Shown one piece after another: positions 8,077 to 17,246 of a stretch of 64,000 bases of DNA (positions are counted from its first letter, which is position 1; each line of letters starts with the position of its first letter). The position numbers and the translations under genes are program-made. Below the pieces are notes generated by a model, which ran no database searches, had not been told where the DNA came from, and saw nothing but the letters and a program-made list of their open reading frames with translations. The stretch covers positions 4,497,208 to 4,561,207 of the forward strand of contig NZ_CP133264.1 in NCBI RefSeq assembly GCF_030915445.1, read 5' to 3'. The stretch comes from Clostridium sp. OS1-26 (GTDB lineage Bacteria > Bacillota > Clostridia > Clostridiales > Clostridiaceae).

Positions 8077-10110
8077 TTATATTTTAAATATTTTTATACT
8101 ATCTTCTAACTCTAATGCCATTTGAGTTAGCTGTTGAACACTTTCTGTAACCTGTTGAAGTACAGCTGTTTGCTCTTCCGTTGAAGCTGCAACCTCTTCT
8201 GTATTAGCAGCTGTATTTGTTGTAACTGCTTGAATTTCGTTAATGTTATCATCCATCCTATCAATATTATCTTTAGAATTAATAATCATTTCATTAACTC
8301 TTTGTAAATTAGTTCTTGTTTCATCAAAGGATTTTATAATTTCATTTAATGAGTCTCCCACAGTTTTTACAATCGACTGCCCCTTCTCAGATTCTCTGTT
8401 ACCTTCCTCTATTGCAATCAGCGCCTTATCGGTTTTCTGTTGTGTAGAAATAATTAAATCCTTAATATTATTTGATGATCTCATAGATTCTTCTGCTAGC
8501 TTTCTAACTTCCTCTGCAACAACGGCAAACCCCTTTCCAGCTTCTCCTGCTCGAGCAGCTTCAATTGAAGCATTAAGAGCTAAAAGATTAGTTTGATCTG
8601 CAATTCCATCAATTATTTGTACAATATTACCTATTTGTTTTGATGTTTCTTGAAGTTCTGATATCACCTTTGAGGAATAGTTTACACTATTTTTTATTAT
8701 TCCAATTTGATTGACCATATTGTCCATTTTTTCTCTTCCATCTGATGCAAGTCTACTTGTATCATCTGAGAACTTCATTACATTTGTAACTTGATCTTTT
8801 ATTGTTGATATATTACTAACTACATTTTTCATGCTTTGAGATACATCTTCAGCAGCTCTTACTTGCTTTTCAGCTCCATCTGCAACTTCTTGTGTCGAGT
8901 TTGAGATTTCTTCTGAAACTTCAGCTACCTGTTCAGTAGATGACAATAATGATTTTGATGATATTGCAAGATTTTGTGACACTTCATTAATTTTAGCAGT
9001 TATAGCTCTAAGATTTTCAATCATATTATTAAAGCTTATACCAAGTACTCCGATTTCATCATTAGTTCTTATTTGAATATTTTTACTTAGATCACCTTGA
9101 GATACATTTTCTGCTGCTTTTGTTAAATCATTTAAAGGATTTAAATTTCTTCTTATTATTCCTCTAAGTATTAATCCGCTTACTAAAACTGTAAAGATGG
9201 ATACTAATGCAAAACTTATTAATATATTATTTAAAGCAGCATATTGATTCTTAAGTGAAAGACCAATGTTTACGGCTTTTATTATTTTCCCGTTAGCATC
9301 TTTTATAGGAATTAAAACATCATAGACATCCTCTCCTTTATAGTTATATATAGAAGAATATGTTTTACCTTCCTTTATCGCAGCTTTGCTTCCAGCATCA
9401 GTTAATGTTATTCCAATTCTACTTTTATCACTATGGGCTGTAGCTTTTAAATTTGGATCAATTGTCAAAGCATAAACTATATTTGATTTTTTACTTAGCC
9501 TGTCCACTAACGTTTGATCATCTACTTCTTTACCTAATTTTGCAACTTCATTTGCAATTACCCCAACTTGAACAAGTCCACCATTCTTTAACGCAACTGC
9601 TCCATACTTATAATAGTTCTGATCAGAACTGCTACTACTTTTTCTTATTTTTTCAATAAGTTCACCTTGTGATCCTTTTAGAACAGCCTGTACAGGATGA
9701 TCAGTAGGATATTTATAATTAATGCTTGATGGTAGATTAGAATATAATATTACTCCATCTGCATTAACAATATTTATCTCTTGTACATTTATGGACTTTG
9801 CAATCTCAGTAAGATATTCGTTAGAAAAATTACCATTATGTCCTACTAAGTAGGCTGTTGTTGAAATTTTTTCACCTAACAATTTGTCTACTTGATTAAG
9901 TATAGCATTGTTAGTTTGCATTTCAGCACTTATTTCCTCTGTCAAAAGCATCCCATCTTCTTTAACTTGACTTAGAAATTTTTTACTTATGACGTTATAT
10001 GAGACGACAGCAAGTATAATTGTAGATAACAGTACTACTAACAAGGAGCTTACTGTTATTCTAAATTTTAGAGAGTTTTTATTTTTTATAATATTACTCA
10101 ATAACTCCAC
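8077..10110 (-). CDS. Methyl-accepting chemotaxis protein with extracellular Cache-type sensor
   Basis: A 677-residue transmembrane chemoreceptor. A first membrane helix (about 14-40) is followed by a sensor region of about 250 residues with Cache-like phrases ('NIVNADGVILYSNLP', 'DVLIPIKDANGKIIKAVNIGLSL'), a second helix near 295-315, a HAMP linker, and a long signalling coiled coil. The conserved hairpin tip (QIDGIADQTNLLALNASIEAARAGEAGKGFAVVA, given here only as a family landmark) is intact. It should report an external small ligand to CheA/CheW. The gene stands alone, with a leader of AT-rich DNA. Confidence 0.92.
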   Translation of the reverse strand: MELLSNIIKNKNSLKFRITVSSLLVVLLSTIILAVVSYNVISKKFLSQVKEDGMLLTEEISAEMQTNNAILNQVDKLLGEKISTTAYLVGHNGNFSNEYLTEIAKSINVQEINIVNADGVILYSNLPSSINYKYPTDHPVQAVLKGSQGELIEKIRKSSSSSDQNYYKYGAVALKNGGLVQVGVIANEVAKLGKEVDDQTLVDRLSKKSNIVYALTIDPNLKATAHSDKSRIGITLTDAGSKAAIKEGKTYSSIYNYKGEDVYDVLIPIKDANGKIIKAVNIGLSLKNQYAALNNILISFALVSIFTVLVSGLILRGIIRRNLNPLNDLTKAAENVSQGDLSKNIQIRTNDEIGVLGISFNNMIENLRAITAKINEVSQNLAISSKSLLSSTEQVAEVSEEISNSTQEVADGAEKQVRAAEDVSQSMKNVVSNISTIKDQVTNVMKFSDDTSRLASDGREKMDNMVNQIGIIKNSVNYSSKVISELQETSKQIGNIVQIIDGIADQTNLLALNASIEAARAGEAGKGFAVVAEEVRKLAEESMRSSNNIKDLIISTQQKTDKALIAIEEGNRESEKGQSIVKTVGDSLNEIIKSFDETRTNLQRVNEMIINSKDNIDRMDDNINEIQAVTTNTAANTEEVAASTEEQTAVLQQVTESVQQLTQMALELEDSIKIFKI

Positions 10111-10244
10111 TCCATTCTATATTTTGATATTTATTTCATTACGATTAAATTTTACATTAATTTTTTATAAACTTCAATAATTCCTTGTTAAATTTTGCAT
10201 AAAATCTAGCAAAAAAATACTTTTTGTCGCTAAACTACGCAAAA

Positions 10245-10283
10245 TAGGAGATATTTGCAGTAATCATCTGCAAATATATCCTA
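10245..10283 (-). terminator. Probable terminator after the YyaL-type gene
   Basis: A 16-bp inverted repeat with one mismatch (TAGGAGATATTTGCAG / CTGCAAATATATCCTA) around a 7-base loop, followed on the minus strand by TTTT. The stem is AT-rich, so confidence is moderate. The rest of 10111-10323 shows only AT-rich leader DNA. Confidence 0.5.
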
Positions 10284-10323
10284 CAAATTACATATAATAC
10301 CAATATTTTCAATTGAATGAATA

Positions 10324-12160
10324 TTATATCTCTTCAAACTGATTGAAACTGTTCATGTATGCTGTTATAAAATGAGTATATGCAATTGAGTTTCTTTTTA
10401 CTGTTGTGCCAAATGTTTTAAATTGTATCTCAGCAAATTGTTTAAACTTAGTATCATCAGTGATATCATAAAGCCTTAACATATTGAATGTAGCTACGGA
10501 ATTTCCAGAAGGAATAGCACCATCATAAAGTTCTTTAGGTCTTACTATAAGCTCTTCGCTATCTAATCCATATAAGTATAAACCACCTTGCTTTTCATCC
10601 CAGAAAAGTTTTATCATTTGATCATGCAAATAAAGAGATTTTTCTTGATATTTAGGCTGAGGATTAGCTTTGTATAGTTCTATAAGCCCCCATATTATAA
10701 ATGCATAATCTTCTAGTACTGCTGCATATGCGGATTCTCCTTCGCGGTACCTGCTAAGAAGTCTTCCATCATCTCGAATAAGTTTTTTTAATACAAAATC
10801 AGCTGCTCGCTCAGATATTTCAATATATTTTTGATTGTTAAAAATTCTTCCACCATAAGCAAAGGCTGCAATAGCTAAGCCATTCCATGATGTTAACGTT
10901 TTGTCATCTTTAAAAGGATGTATTCTTTTTTCTCTGTAATCATATAGTTTAATCCTTATTTTTTCCAGTTGTTCTTTTAGATTTTCGTTTATCTCTATTT
11001 TTTCTATATCCGTACTTATTAAATTAGGTATGTTTTTCTCTTCGAAATTTCCTTTTTCGGTTATTCCATATAGTTCACAATAAGTTTTCCCATCCTGCTT
11101 TCCAAGTACTTTTTCTATTTCTTCTATATCCCATACATAAAACTTGCCTTCTACCCCTTCTGAGTCTGCATCCTCTGCTGAATAAAATCCACCCTCCGGT
11201 GATATCATATTGTTTATCATATAAGTATATATTTTCTCTGCAATTTTCTTATACAATTCTTTTCTTGTGATTTCATAAGTTTTTGTATAAATCAAGGATA
11301 AAAGTGCATTATCATAAAGCATCTTTTCAAAATGAGGAACTAACCACTTTTCATCAGTAGAATATCTGGAAAATCCAAATCCTATATGATCAAAAATTCC
11401 TCCCTTATACATATGTTTTAAGGTTTCCTCAACCATGGTTAGAGCATTTTTATCTTCAGTTTTAATGTAATACTCTAATAAAAAGTACATATTATGTGGT
11501 GTTGGGAATTTAGGTACTCTACTAAAACCACCATATCTTTTATCAAAAAACTGTTTTAAAGACTGTATGGTTTCCTTTATAACACTTTCATCGATTTTAT
11601 CATTTTCATCAATTTCAATTTCAGTTTGTATATTTATCTGATCAATCATTTCAAGACTATAGTCTATCAGTCTCTTTTTCTCTTTACTCCACATATCATA
11701 TATAGAATCCAATAGTTCTATCAATCCTGGTCGGCCATATTTGCTTTCTTTTGGAAAATAAGTTCCAGCAAAGAAAGGTTTTTTATCTGGAGTCATTATT
11801 ATAGTAAGTGGCCATCCACCACTTCCTGTATAAGCCTGACAAAATGCCATATATATACTATCGATATCGGGTCTTTCTTCTCTATCTACTTTTATAGAAA
11901 TAAAGTTTTCATTTAATACTTTTGCTACATCTTCATCTTCAAAAGATTCACGCTCCATAACGTGGCACCAATGACAAGTATTTTTCGTGAACCACTCAGC
12001 TATACCCAATAGATAAGAAGACAGGCTTATTTTCAGCTTGTGCCTTTATAAATGCTTCCTCACTCCATGCGTACCAATCAACAGGGTTGTATGCGTGTTG
12101 TAACAGATATGATGATTTTTCATTTATTAATCTATTGGGTACTTTTGTTGAATTGTTCAT
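10324..12160 (-). pseudogene. Thioredoxin-domain protein of the YyaL/DUF255 family, interrupted
   Basis: The family joins an N-terminal thioredoxin-like domain to a glycosidase-like (alpha/alpha)6 barrel. The reading frame opens at ATG 12160 (after AGGAGGTGG) with the family start 'RLINEKSSYLLQHAYNPVDWY' type sequence and runs to 'FLSIGYS', then hits a stop. The next frame resumes exactly at 'TCHWCHVMERESFED' and continues to 10324. Between the two lie 19 extra bases (11980-11998) that relatives would not need; removing them restores one 605-codon frame. The CxxC active site (CHWC) is downstream of the break. The downstream part could start at TTG 12009 but would lack the family N-terminus. 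It is a single gene, either recently inactivated or misassembled. Confidence 0.75.
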
Positions 12161-12250
12161 AACACCACCTCCTTATATAATTTTTATAAATAGTATAACC
12201 AAGAGTAACTGCTTTAAGTCCCTAAACAAAAAAAGGATAGGACTAATCTC

Positions 12251-12406
12251 CTACTCTTTTCTTTCATCTATTTCTCTTAGTATTCTCACCATTGTTTCAG
12301 CACACTTTTTTATAGCTTCTGGTGACGGCATATTCGCTCTTACTGTTATTTTAAATTTCTTTCCGTTTATAATCTTTTCTTTCACTGTTACATCTGTATA
12401 TTCCAT
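12251..12406 (-). CDS. Small hypothetical protein (51 aa)
   Basis: A short frame from ATG 12406 to TAG 12253-12251. The protein is charged, with a beta-like first half (TDVTVKEKIINGKKFKITV) and a helical second half (PEAIKKCAETMVRILREI). No ribosome site is obvious before the ATG. It lies just downstream of the truncated sigma-factor gene in the same direction and may be part of the same decayed unit. Codon use looks coding, but no family was recognised. Confidence 0.45.
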   Translation of the reverse strand: MEYTDVTVKEKIINGKKFKITVRANMPSPEAIKKCAETMVRILREIDERKE

Positions 12407-12508
12407 TTCAATATCAGTTCTGGTCTAATTAAAAGATGTAATACAAATTAAAGACTAAGTATGATTAAACTGAGGCCCTATGTCCATTGATTTTTCATAC
12501 AGTAGAAG

Positions 12509-12679
12509 TCAGATTGGGCCCATTTTACATTCGCCTTTAAACTTGTCTATGCTTTTCAAAGCTTTGAAAAATGTTTCCTGAGTTAGTTCCTCTGCCAAAA
12601 TTTTATTACGAGATAGTGACAAGGCGTATTTATAGACATCAGTAAAATATTGAGAGTATATAACTTCAAAATCAGTCAC
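12509..12679 (-). pseudogene. Truncated sigma-70 family (ECF-type) factor, region 2 only
   Basis: A 56-codon frame from GTG 12679 (ribosome site GAGGTG) whose sequence reads as sigma region 2: 'YSQYFTDVYKYALSLSRNK', then 'AEELTQETFFKALKSIDKF'. It breaks off after 'KGECKM' with unrelated residues and a stop. Region 4, required for -35 recognition, is absent. The downstream DNA contains GC-rich partial inverted repeats (GGCCC at 12472-12476 and GGGCCC at 12517-12522), which may mark a deletion or lost element. Confidence 0.6.
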
Positions 12680-12740
12680 AGTTTCACCTCGCTTTCATAT
12701 ATAAGACTCTTGAAACTAAATATCGTTGCAATCTTTTCAA

Positions 12741-12772
12741 AAAAAATTAAGCGTGCTGTTTGACACGCTTAC
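12741..12772 (-). terminator. Terminator on the minus strand
   Basis: TAAGCGTG / CACGCTTA stem with a loop, followed on the minus strand by an uninterrupted run of T residues. It ends the HD-domain transcript. Between it and the HD gene (12780-12977) there is a stretch of about 36 codons readable in one frame without a start (ending YNQVEIC), probably a gene scrap. Confidence 0.8.
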
Positions 12773-12977
12773 TTAAATCAAAATAAATTGTTCAGATTAG
12801 ATCCTCTTAGCCTTGAATAAAAGTTAATTATATTACTTTCTACTCTATATATGGCGCTTCATAAGAATAATATGTATTAGCATATCTCTACTTGATTGTA
12901 CACATCTTCGATCTTTTTAAATAAATGCGGTTGAATTAATGGATATGTTAGGTTTTCTGGTATTGTATCAAATAATT

Positions 12978-13652
12978 TTATTTCATACCATCTATTTCTA
13001 ATTTTAATCTATTAAAATACATCTCCATAAAATCAAGCCTTTCTTTTCCAATTTCTTTTGCTTTTTGAGTATATAATTTATCTGGAATTTTTTTAAATTT
13101 TACTTCGTATTCAATAAAAGGTGTATGTTTTGAAACATCTTTTATTCTTCCATTTTCAACAGTGTTAGATTTGAGGTAATCATTTAATGACTCATTTACT
13201 GTTAGTCTTTGCCCAAATTGTCCTGCTAACATAAAAGTACGAGCAATTCCAATTGTGCCTATAACATCCAGTTTATCTGAATCAAAGAGTATTTTTGCTT
13301 CTATTGAATTAGGTTCATTTCCAGTTCTGAATCTATGTGCTATAATACAGTGCTTTATCTTCTCGATTTTATCTTCTTCATATTCTAAATCTCTTAATAT
13401 ATCCTCTACAATTACACTGCCTAAAACAGCATGGTCAATTTCCCCTGTTTTATCTTGGCTCTCTTCAACCCTCGCAATATCATGTAGTAATGCTGATGGA
13501 ATAAGGATTTCTAAATCAGCATCTTTCTCATATTTTGCAAGTAATAAACAAAGATTATAAACTCTAAATACATGGTCTAAATTATGTGCTGAACAAGTTA
13601 ATTTATCTTGAACAATTTCTATAATCTTTCTATGTTTGGTTTCTGTATTCAT
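12978..13652 (-). CDS. HD-domain phosphohydrolase
   Basis: A 224-residue soluble protein. HD-superfamily metal ligands are visible: 'HNLDHVFRVY' (His), 'LLHDIAR' (His-Asp), 'IIAHRFR' (His) and 'FDSDKLDVIGTIGIAR' (late Asp). The arrangement is that of small YpgQ/YedJ-like HD proteins, which hydrolyse nucleotides such as (d)NTPs to monophosphates. The exact substrate cannot be told. It is a single gene with an AGGAGG ribosome site. Confidence 0.8.
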   Translation of the reverse strand: MNTETKHRKIIEIVQDKLTCSAHNLDHVFRVYNLCLLLAKYEKDADLEILIPSALLHDIARVEESQDKTGEIDHAVLGSVIVEDILRDLEYEEDKIEKIKHCIIAHRFRTGNEPNSIEAKILFDSDKLDVIGTIGIARTFMLAGQFGQRLTVNESLNDYLKSNTVENGRIKDVSKHTPFIEYEVKFKKIPDKLYTQKAKEIGKERLDFMEMYFNRLKLEIDGMK

Positions 13653-14393
13653 ATATCTTCCTCCTATTTATAAAATTTCCATAAATACAAGATACCAAAC
13701 ATGTGTTCCTTTGTCAAATTACTCAATTTTATATCTACTTGATACTTAATACTCTACTTTGTAACAAATAATCAATTTTCAACATTATTCTTTAACAGAG
13801 CCTTAAATTATTCTGCTTTGAAAAAATAGAGAGCCTATCTGTAAAAAATAGGCTCCTGACCTCTAATGAATAATTCGTTGATATTATTTCTATCAAACGC
13901 TATATAACAGGTAGATATATTAATATGACATGCTATTAAACACTGATATTCACTTTTTACATTAAAAACAACCCATTTAAATCTTTGTTTAGAGCGTTCT
14001 AGTTAACTTTTATTTATTAACACCTCTACATCAAAATTCATCATTACAACCATTTAAACTCACTCTAAACTCGTTAAATCGCTATTTTATATAAATTCAA
14101 ATTCACAAAATTCAATTACCATCCATAATTTTATATATAAAAAAAGTACCCACAATATTAATTGAAAGTACTATCTTTTATTTTTAAATAGGATAACTTA
14201 TTCACATCATTTAACAAAAATTCTTTCAATGACATGTATCAACTGTATCTGACCAATATATTTTTATATTAGGATTAATGCAGCATACTTATTTGCTATT
14301 TAATAGCTTGTTCATCTATATAAGTAGTTTTTCTATGATACGACAATAATTATAAATAAGGTATATATTAATTTTTTAATGTATTAACTTAAT
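13653..14393. other. Long AT-rich intergenic region
   Basis: About 740 bp without a convincing gene on either strand. It contains one stem-loop (GAGCCTAT 13831-13838 with ATAGGCTC 13848-13855) followed on the minus strand by a T-rich run, a possible terminator with no obvious gene to end. Nothing else recognisable was seen. Confidence 0.6.
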
Positions 14394-14462
14394 TTTTGAA
14401 TAATGCGGTGTTAAGATAAATTATTAACTTTTTCAATTGTGATATTAAATAAAAAAGTGTAT
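14394..14462 (-). repeat. Intergenic repeat, copy 1
   Basis: A stretch of about 70 bp ending next to the MerR stop codon. It resembles 15706-15776: both contain TGAATAATRCRGTGTT, then AAATTRTTNR, a T run and a closing ATTCTA. Similarity is roughly 70 percent by eye. A shorter inverted relative lies at 17071-17094. Confidence 0.5.
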
Positions 14463-14463
14463 T

Positions 14464-15417
14464 CTAATTTTCTTGATTAAATGCTTGTATTAATTCATTT
14501 GATGTATATCCTAGTTTATCTTTTACTACTTTATTAACATCAGACAATATCTTAGTTGTATTTTCTTTGTACTTTTTATAATCTTCATTAAGTATACATA
14601 GATATTCCTCAAAATCTTTTTGAATTGGGTAAACTATCTTGTTTAGTTGTTTTGCCAATTCAATACCTTTAGTAAATTTATCTTTAGCTTCTTCATTTTC
14701 TTTTAAAGACTTTATTAATTGAATTTGATCATTTATCATGCTATCCTTAACGTTGTCATAACAATTTAATGAATTTTTAATTTGATCATTCATCATCTTT
14801 TTTAATCCATCTAACTCATCAGTACCTGATTTATTAATTTTTTCTATTATTAAAGTATCTTCATCTATTTCATCTGCAGAATCTAAAAATTCCACAAGTC
14901 TTAACCATATTTTCTTTTTTTCATCATTATCAATTGTAATCCTTAAAAATGGTTCATACATAGCAACAATAAACTGTCCAAAGTTTCCTGGAAATATTCT
15001 AAGTAAGTTCTCTGATATAAATTCTTTTTTACCATCTCTAGATAACTCTAATGTTTCTCTTAGTTTTCTAATTTGCTCTCCTGATGCTTTGTAATTACCT
15101 AAATTATTTTCTATAAGACTTGTAATGATCAATTTACTTTTTTCCAAGTGATTTATATTTTCATTTATTTTTGTTAGAGACTCCATTAAAATTTCTTGAA
15201 AACTTTTTTTACCTGCAATCACATCTTTTATATCTAAAATTGGTATGTCTAAAGCTCTCAGTGCTCCAATTAAATTCAGCTTAACAATATCATCATCTGA
15301 ATATTCCCTATAATTATTTTCACATCTTTTTAAAGGGCTAATTAACCCCTCACTCTCATAGTATTTAATCGCCTTCTTTGTTAAACCAGTTTTCTCTGAT
15401 GCAATCTTAATATTCAT
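14464..15417 (-). CDS. MerR-family transcriptional regulator with large C-terminal domain
   Basis: A 317-residue regulator. The N-terminal winged helix has the MerR pattern 'IASEKTGLTKKAIKYYESEGLISP' (shortened landmark) and 'YREYSDDDIVKLNLIGALRALDIPI', followed by the dimerisation helix (residues about 80-115). The C-terminal 200 residues are helical, acidic and probably ligand-binding; no Cys-based metal site is visible, so a drug-type or stress-type inducer is more likely than a metal. Its own promoter has a 19-bp spacer, the typical MerR-activated geometry. No efflux or target gene is adjacent. Confidence 0.88.
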   Translation of the reverse strand: MNIKIASEKTGLTKKAIKYYESEGLISPLKRCENNYREYSDDDIVKLNLIGALRALDIPILDIKDVIAGKKSFQEILMESLTKINENINHLEKSKLIITSLIENNLGNYKASGEQIRKLRETLELSRDGKKEFISENLLRIFPGNFGQFIVAMYEPFLRITIDNDEKKKIWLRLVEFLDSADEIDEDTLIIEKINKSGTDELDGLKKMMNDQIKNSLNCYDNVKDSMINDQIQLIKSLKENEEAKDKFTKGIELAKQLNKIVYPIQKDFEEYLCILNEDYKKYKENTTKILSDVNKVVKDKLGYTSNELIQAFNQEN

Positions 15418-15464
15418 ATTGTATGCCTCCCATAAAATTTATAAACTTTTAATTCTTTAATTTT

Positions 15465-15495
15465 ATACTAATGGTGTCTGTAGGGTGCATGTCAA
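15465..15495 (-). promoter_or_regulatory. MerR-type promoter with 19-bp spacer
   Basis: Minus strand: TTGACA (15495-15490), 19-bp spacer and TAGTAT (15470-15465), with the gene start about 50 bp on. An over-long spacer is the hallmark of promoters twisted into shape by MerR proteins, so autoregulation is likely. The spacer carries ACCCTAC and ACCATTA blocks that may be the operator. Confidence 0.6.
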
Positions 15496-15607
15496 TACCT
15501 TTTTTTAATATCTAACTTAGAATAAAATCATTTTAAATCACAAAAATTACTCACTTCATTATTCGATTTTCAAAGATCCCCATTCATATTTCTAATTTTA
15601 ATAGTTA

Positions 15608-15681
15608 TGTCGCATTTTTTTCAGTATGCACATATATATCTTAAAACTACGTTACATGCACATACTCTTTGCAATGCGACA
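15608..15681. repeat. Imperfect long inverted repeat
   Basis: TGTCGCATT (15608-15616) pairs with AATGCGACA (15673-15681). Further in, AGTATG (15623-15628) and its flank pair with the CATACT near 15661-15666. The result is a hairpin-like structure of about 74 bp between the HAD and MerR genes. It could be an operator, a small non-autonomous element or an RNA structure. Confidence 0.4.
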
Positions 15682-15705
15682 CAAAAACACCATAGAATTC
15701 AACTT

Positions 15706-15776
15706 TGAATAATACAGTGTTTTGACAAATTGTTCGTTTTTTAGTTGTTACACAAATAAAAGCATTCTATAGTAGA
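15706..15776 (-). repeat. Intergenic repeat, copy 2
   Basis: Resembles the 14394-14462 stretch (shared TGAATAATACAGTGTT, AAATTGTT, T run, AATAAAA and ATTCTA blocks). As with copy 1 it lies immediately 3' of a minus-strand stop codon, here that of the HAD gene. Confidence 0.5.
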
Positions 15777-15787
15777 AGAATGGTATT

Positions 15788-16330
15788 TTACAATTTTTCT
15801 TTGCTTGATGACAATAACCACAGCACTGCATCCAAAACGTTTTCTGCTATATAATCTGGTTGTACATTTGACCATTTACTTCTATATTTCCCCAAGGATT
15901 CGGTACCTGCACCCGTCTTAACTAGTATTTTCTTTGTTCCAGCATTATCACCTGCCACCATATCGCTCCACCTATCTCCAATTACAACACATTTTTTTAG
16001 GTCAATATTATATTCGGTTGAAGCTTTTATTAACAGTTCATGACTTGGTTTTCTGCAAGAACACTCATCTTCCGGGATGTGTGGACATATATACACCTTA
16101 TCAAATCCAAATTCAAACAACTCTTTCTCAAAATTGTGCACAGTACTTTCTCCTTTGGAAATTCCTGGTTGATTAGTAAATGCAAATACCTTTATACTTA
16201 AACTTTTTAGAAGTTTTATTGCTTCTTCTGTGAATGGATATAACTTAAACTCACCCGGGTAAATTACTGAACAGTCTCCTCCAATGGTTCCATCTCTATC
16301 AATAAATACTGCATGTATAATAGTATCCAT
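15788..16330 (-). CDS. HAD-IIIA family phosphatase (GmhB-like)
   Basis: A 180-residue HAD phosphatase. Motif I is 'IDRDGT' (nucleophile and acid Asp), motif II 'FAFTNQPG', and motif IV 'GDRWSDMVAGDNAG'. The zinc-binding loop is visible as 'CPHIPEDECSCRKP' (Cys-His-Cys-Cys). This combination is typical of D-glycero-D-manno-heptose 1,7-bisphosphate phosphatase relatives, but no heptose pathway genes are nearby and the substrate may be another sugar phosphate. A GGAGAA-type ribosome site precedes the ATG. It lies 50 bp from the GNAT gene and may be co-transcribed. Confidence 0.85.
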   Translation of the reverse strand: MDTIIHAVFIDRDGTIGGDCSVIYPGEFKLYPFTEEAIKLLKSLSIKVFAFTNQPGISKGESTVHNFEKELFEFGFDKVYICPHIPEDECSCRKPSHELLIKASTEYNIDLKKCVVIGDRWSDMVAGDNAGTKKILVKTGAGTESLGKYRSKWSNVQPDYIAENVLDAVLWLLSSSKEKL

Positions 16331-16380
16331 TTTTTATTCTCCCTTCTCCTTTGTAGCAATATCTTAAGATAATATTTTTA

Positions 16381-16818
16381 CTATAGGTATTTTTTAAATC
16401 CTTGAACAACATCTTTAGAATATCCAATTGATTCATAAAATCTATGCGCATCTTTTCTTTTAAAAGCTGAAATGATCATAGTAAAGTTGCAGTTTCTTTT
16501 ACGTGCAAACTCTTCTATGAAACTCATTAGTTGCTTTCCTATTCCCATTTTTCTACAACTACTTTTCACAATAACATTTTCAATAACTATAAATGGTCTG
16601 CACTCACCACCTAAGTCCTTACAAATAATTCCAAACAATGAACCAACTAAATTCCCGTTATCATTCTTTGCCCCAATTAATAAATAATCTTTATTTGAAT
16701 TAATCCAGTCAAAGTTCTTTCTAAATTTTTGTGAATTTGTTTTTCTTTCTAAGAGTTCCTCGTATAAGCTTAACAAATCATCTAAATCATTATATGTTAT
16801 CTTCACTATAGTAATCAT
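16381..16818 (-). CDS. GNAT-family N-acetyltransferase
   Basis: A 145-residue acetyltransferase. The acetyl-CoA motif A is visible as 'VENVIVKSSCRKMGIGKQLM' (R-x-x-G-x-G/A form), followed by 'FYESIGYSKD', the typical motif B end. Small GNAT proteins acetylate amines on antibiotics, polyamines or proteins; this one cannot be assigned further. GGAGGAAAT lies before the ATG. It probably shares a transcript with the HAD gene downstream. Confidence 0.85.
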   Translation of the reverse strand: MITIVKITYNDLDDLLSLYEELLERKTNSQKFRKNFDWINSNKDYLLIGAKNDNGNLVGSLFGIICKDLGGECRPFIVIENVIVKSSCRKMGIGKQLMSFIEEFARKRNCNFTMIISAFKRKDAHRFYESIGYSKDVVQGFKKYL

Positions 16819-17246
16819 ATTTCCTCCACTGCTTTCTTCTAGATTTAATTTTTATATACATCTGTATTATAATCTAAATTTTTTCAATGTTTATTGCCTT
16901 TACTGCTATAAATATTGGGAAAAGTGCTTTTATTTAATATACAAAGTAACAAGACATTGATCTGCAGTGGTTTTTAGGGTATTAAACATTAAATTGCACA
17001 TTTATAATTAAATTATGTATTTAAAATTAATTCATTAAAACTAATCAAAATAAATAGAAATAAAATTATCATTCAACACCGAATTATTCTATTAAATACG
17101 TCACATATTATATTTTAACAAAGTAAGTTAATACCTCAATGATTTGTATAATCCAATTACAATAACAGTAGATAAGATATAAAATACTGTTAGATTATAC
17201 AATTATAATGCCTCCCGCTTAAAAAGAGAGAGGCACTAGACTATTT
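16819..17246. other. Intergenic region with repeat fragment and terminator-like hairpin
   Basis: About 430 AT-rich bp without a gene. At 17071-17094 lies ATTCAACACCGAATTATTCT, an inverted relative of the TGAATAATGCGGTGTT repeat core. At 17210-17235 a TGCCTC / GAGGCA hairpin stands just 3' of the amidohydrolase stop; its T run is weak, but it probably serves as terminator. Confidence 0.5.

Noticed and set aside
12087..12428. Plus-strand reading frame of 113 codons
   Set aside because: It lies antisense to the YyaL-type 5' end and a small minus-strand gene, has no ribosome site and an unlikely composition.
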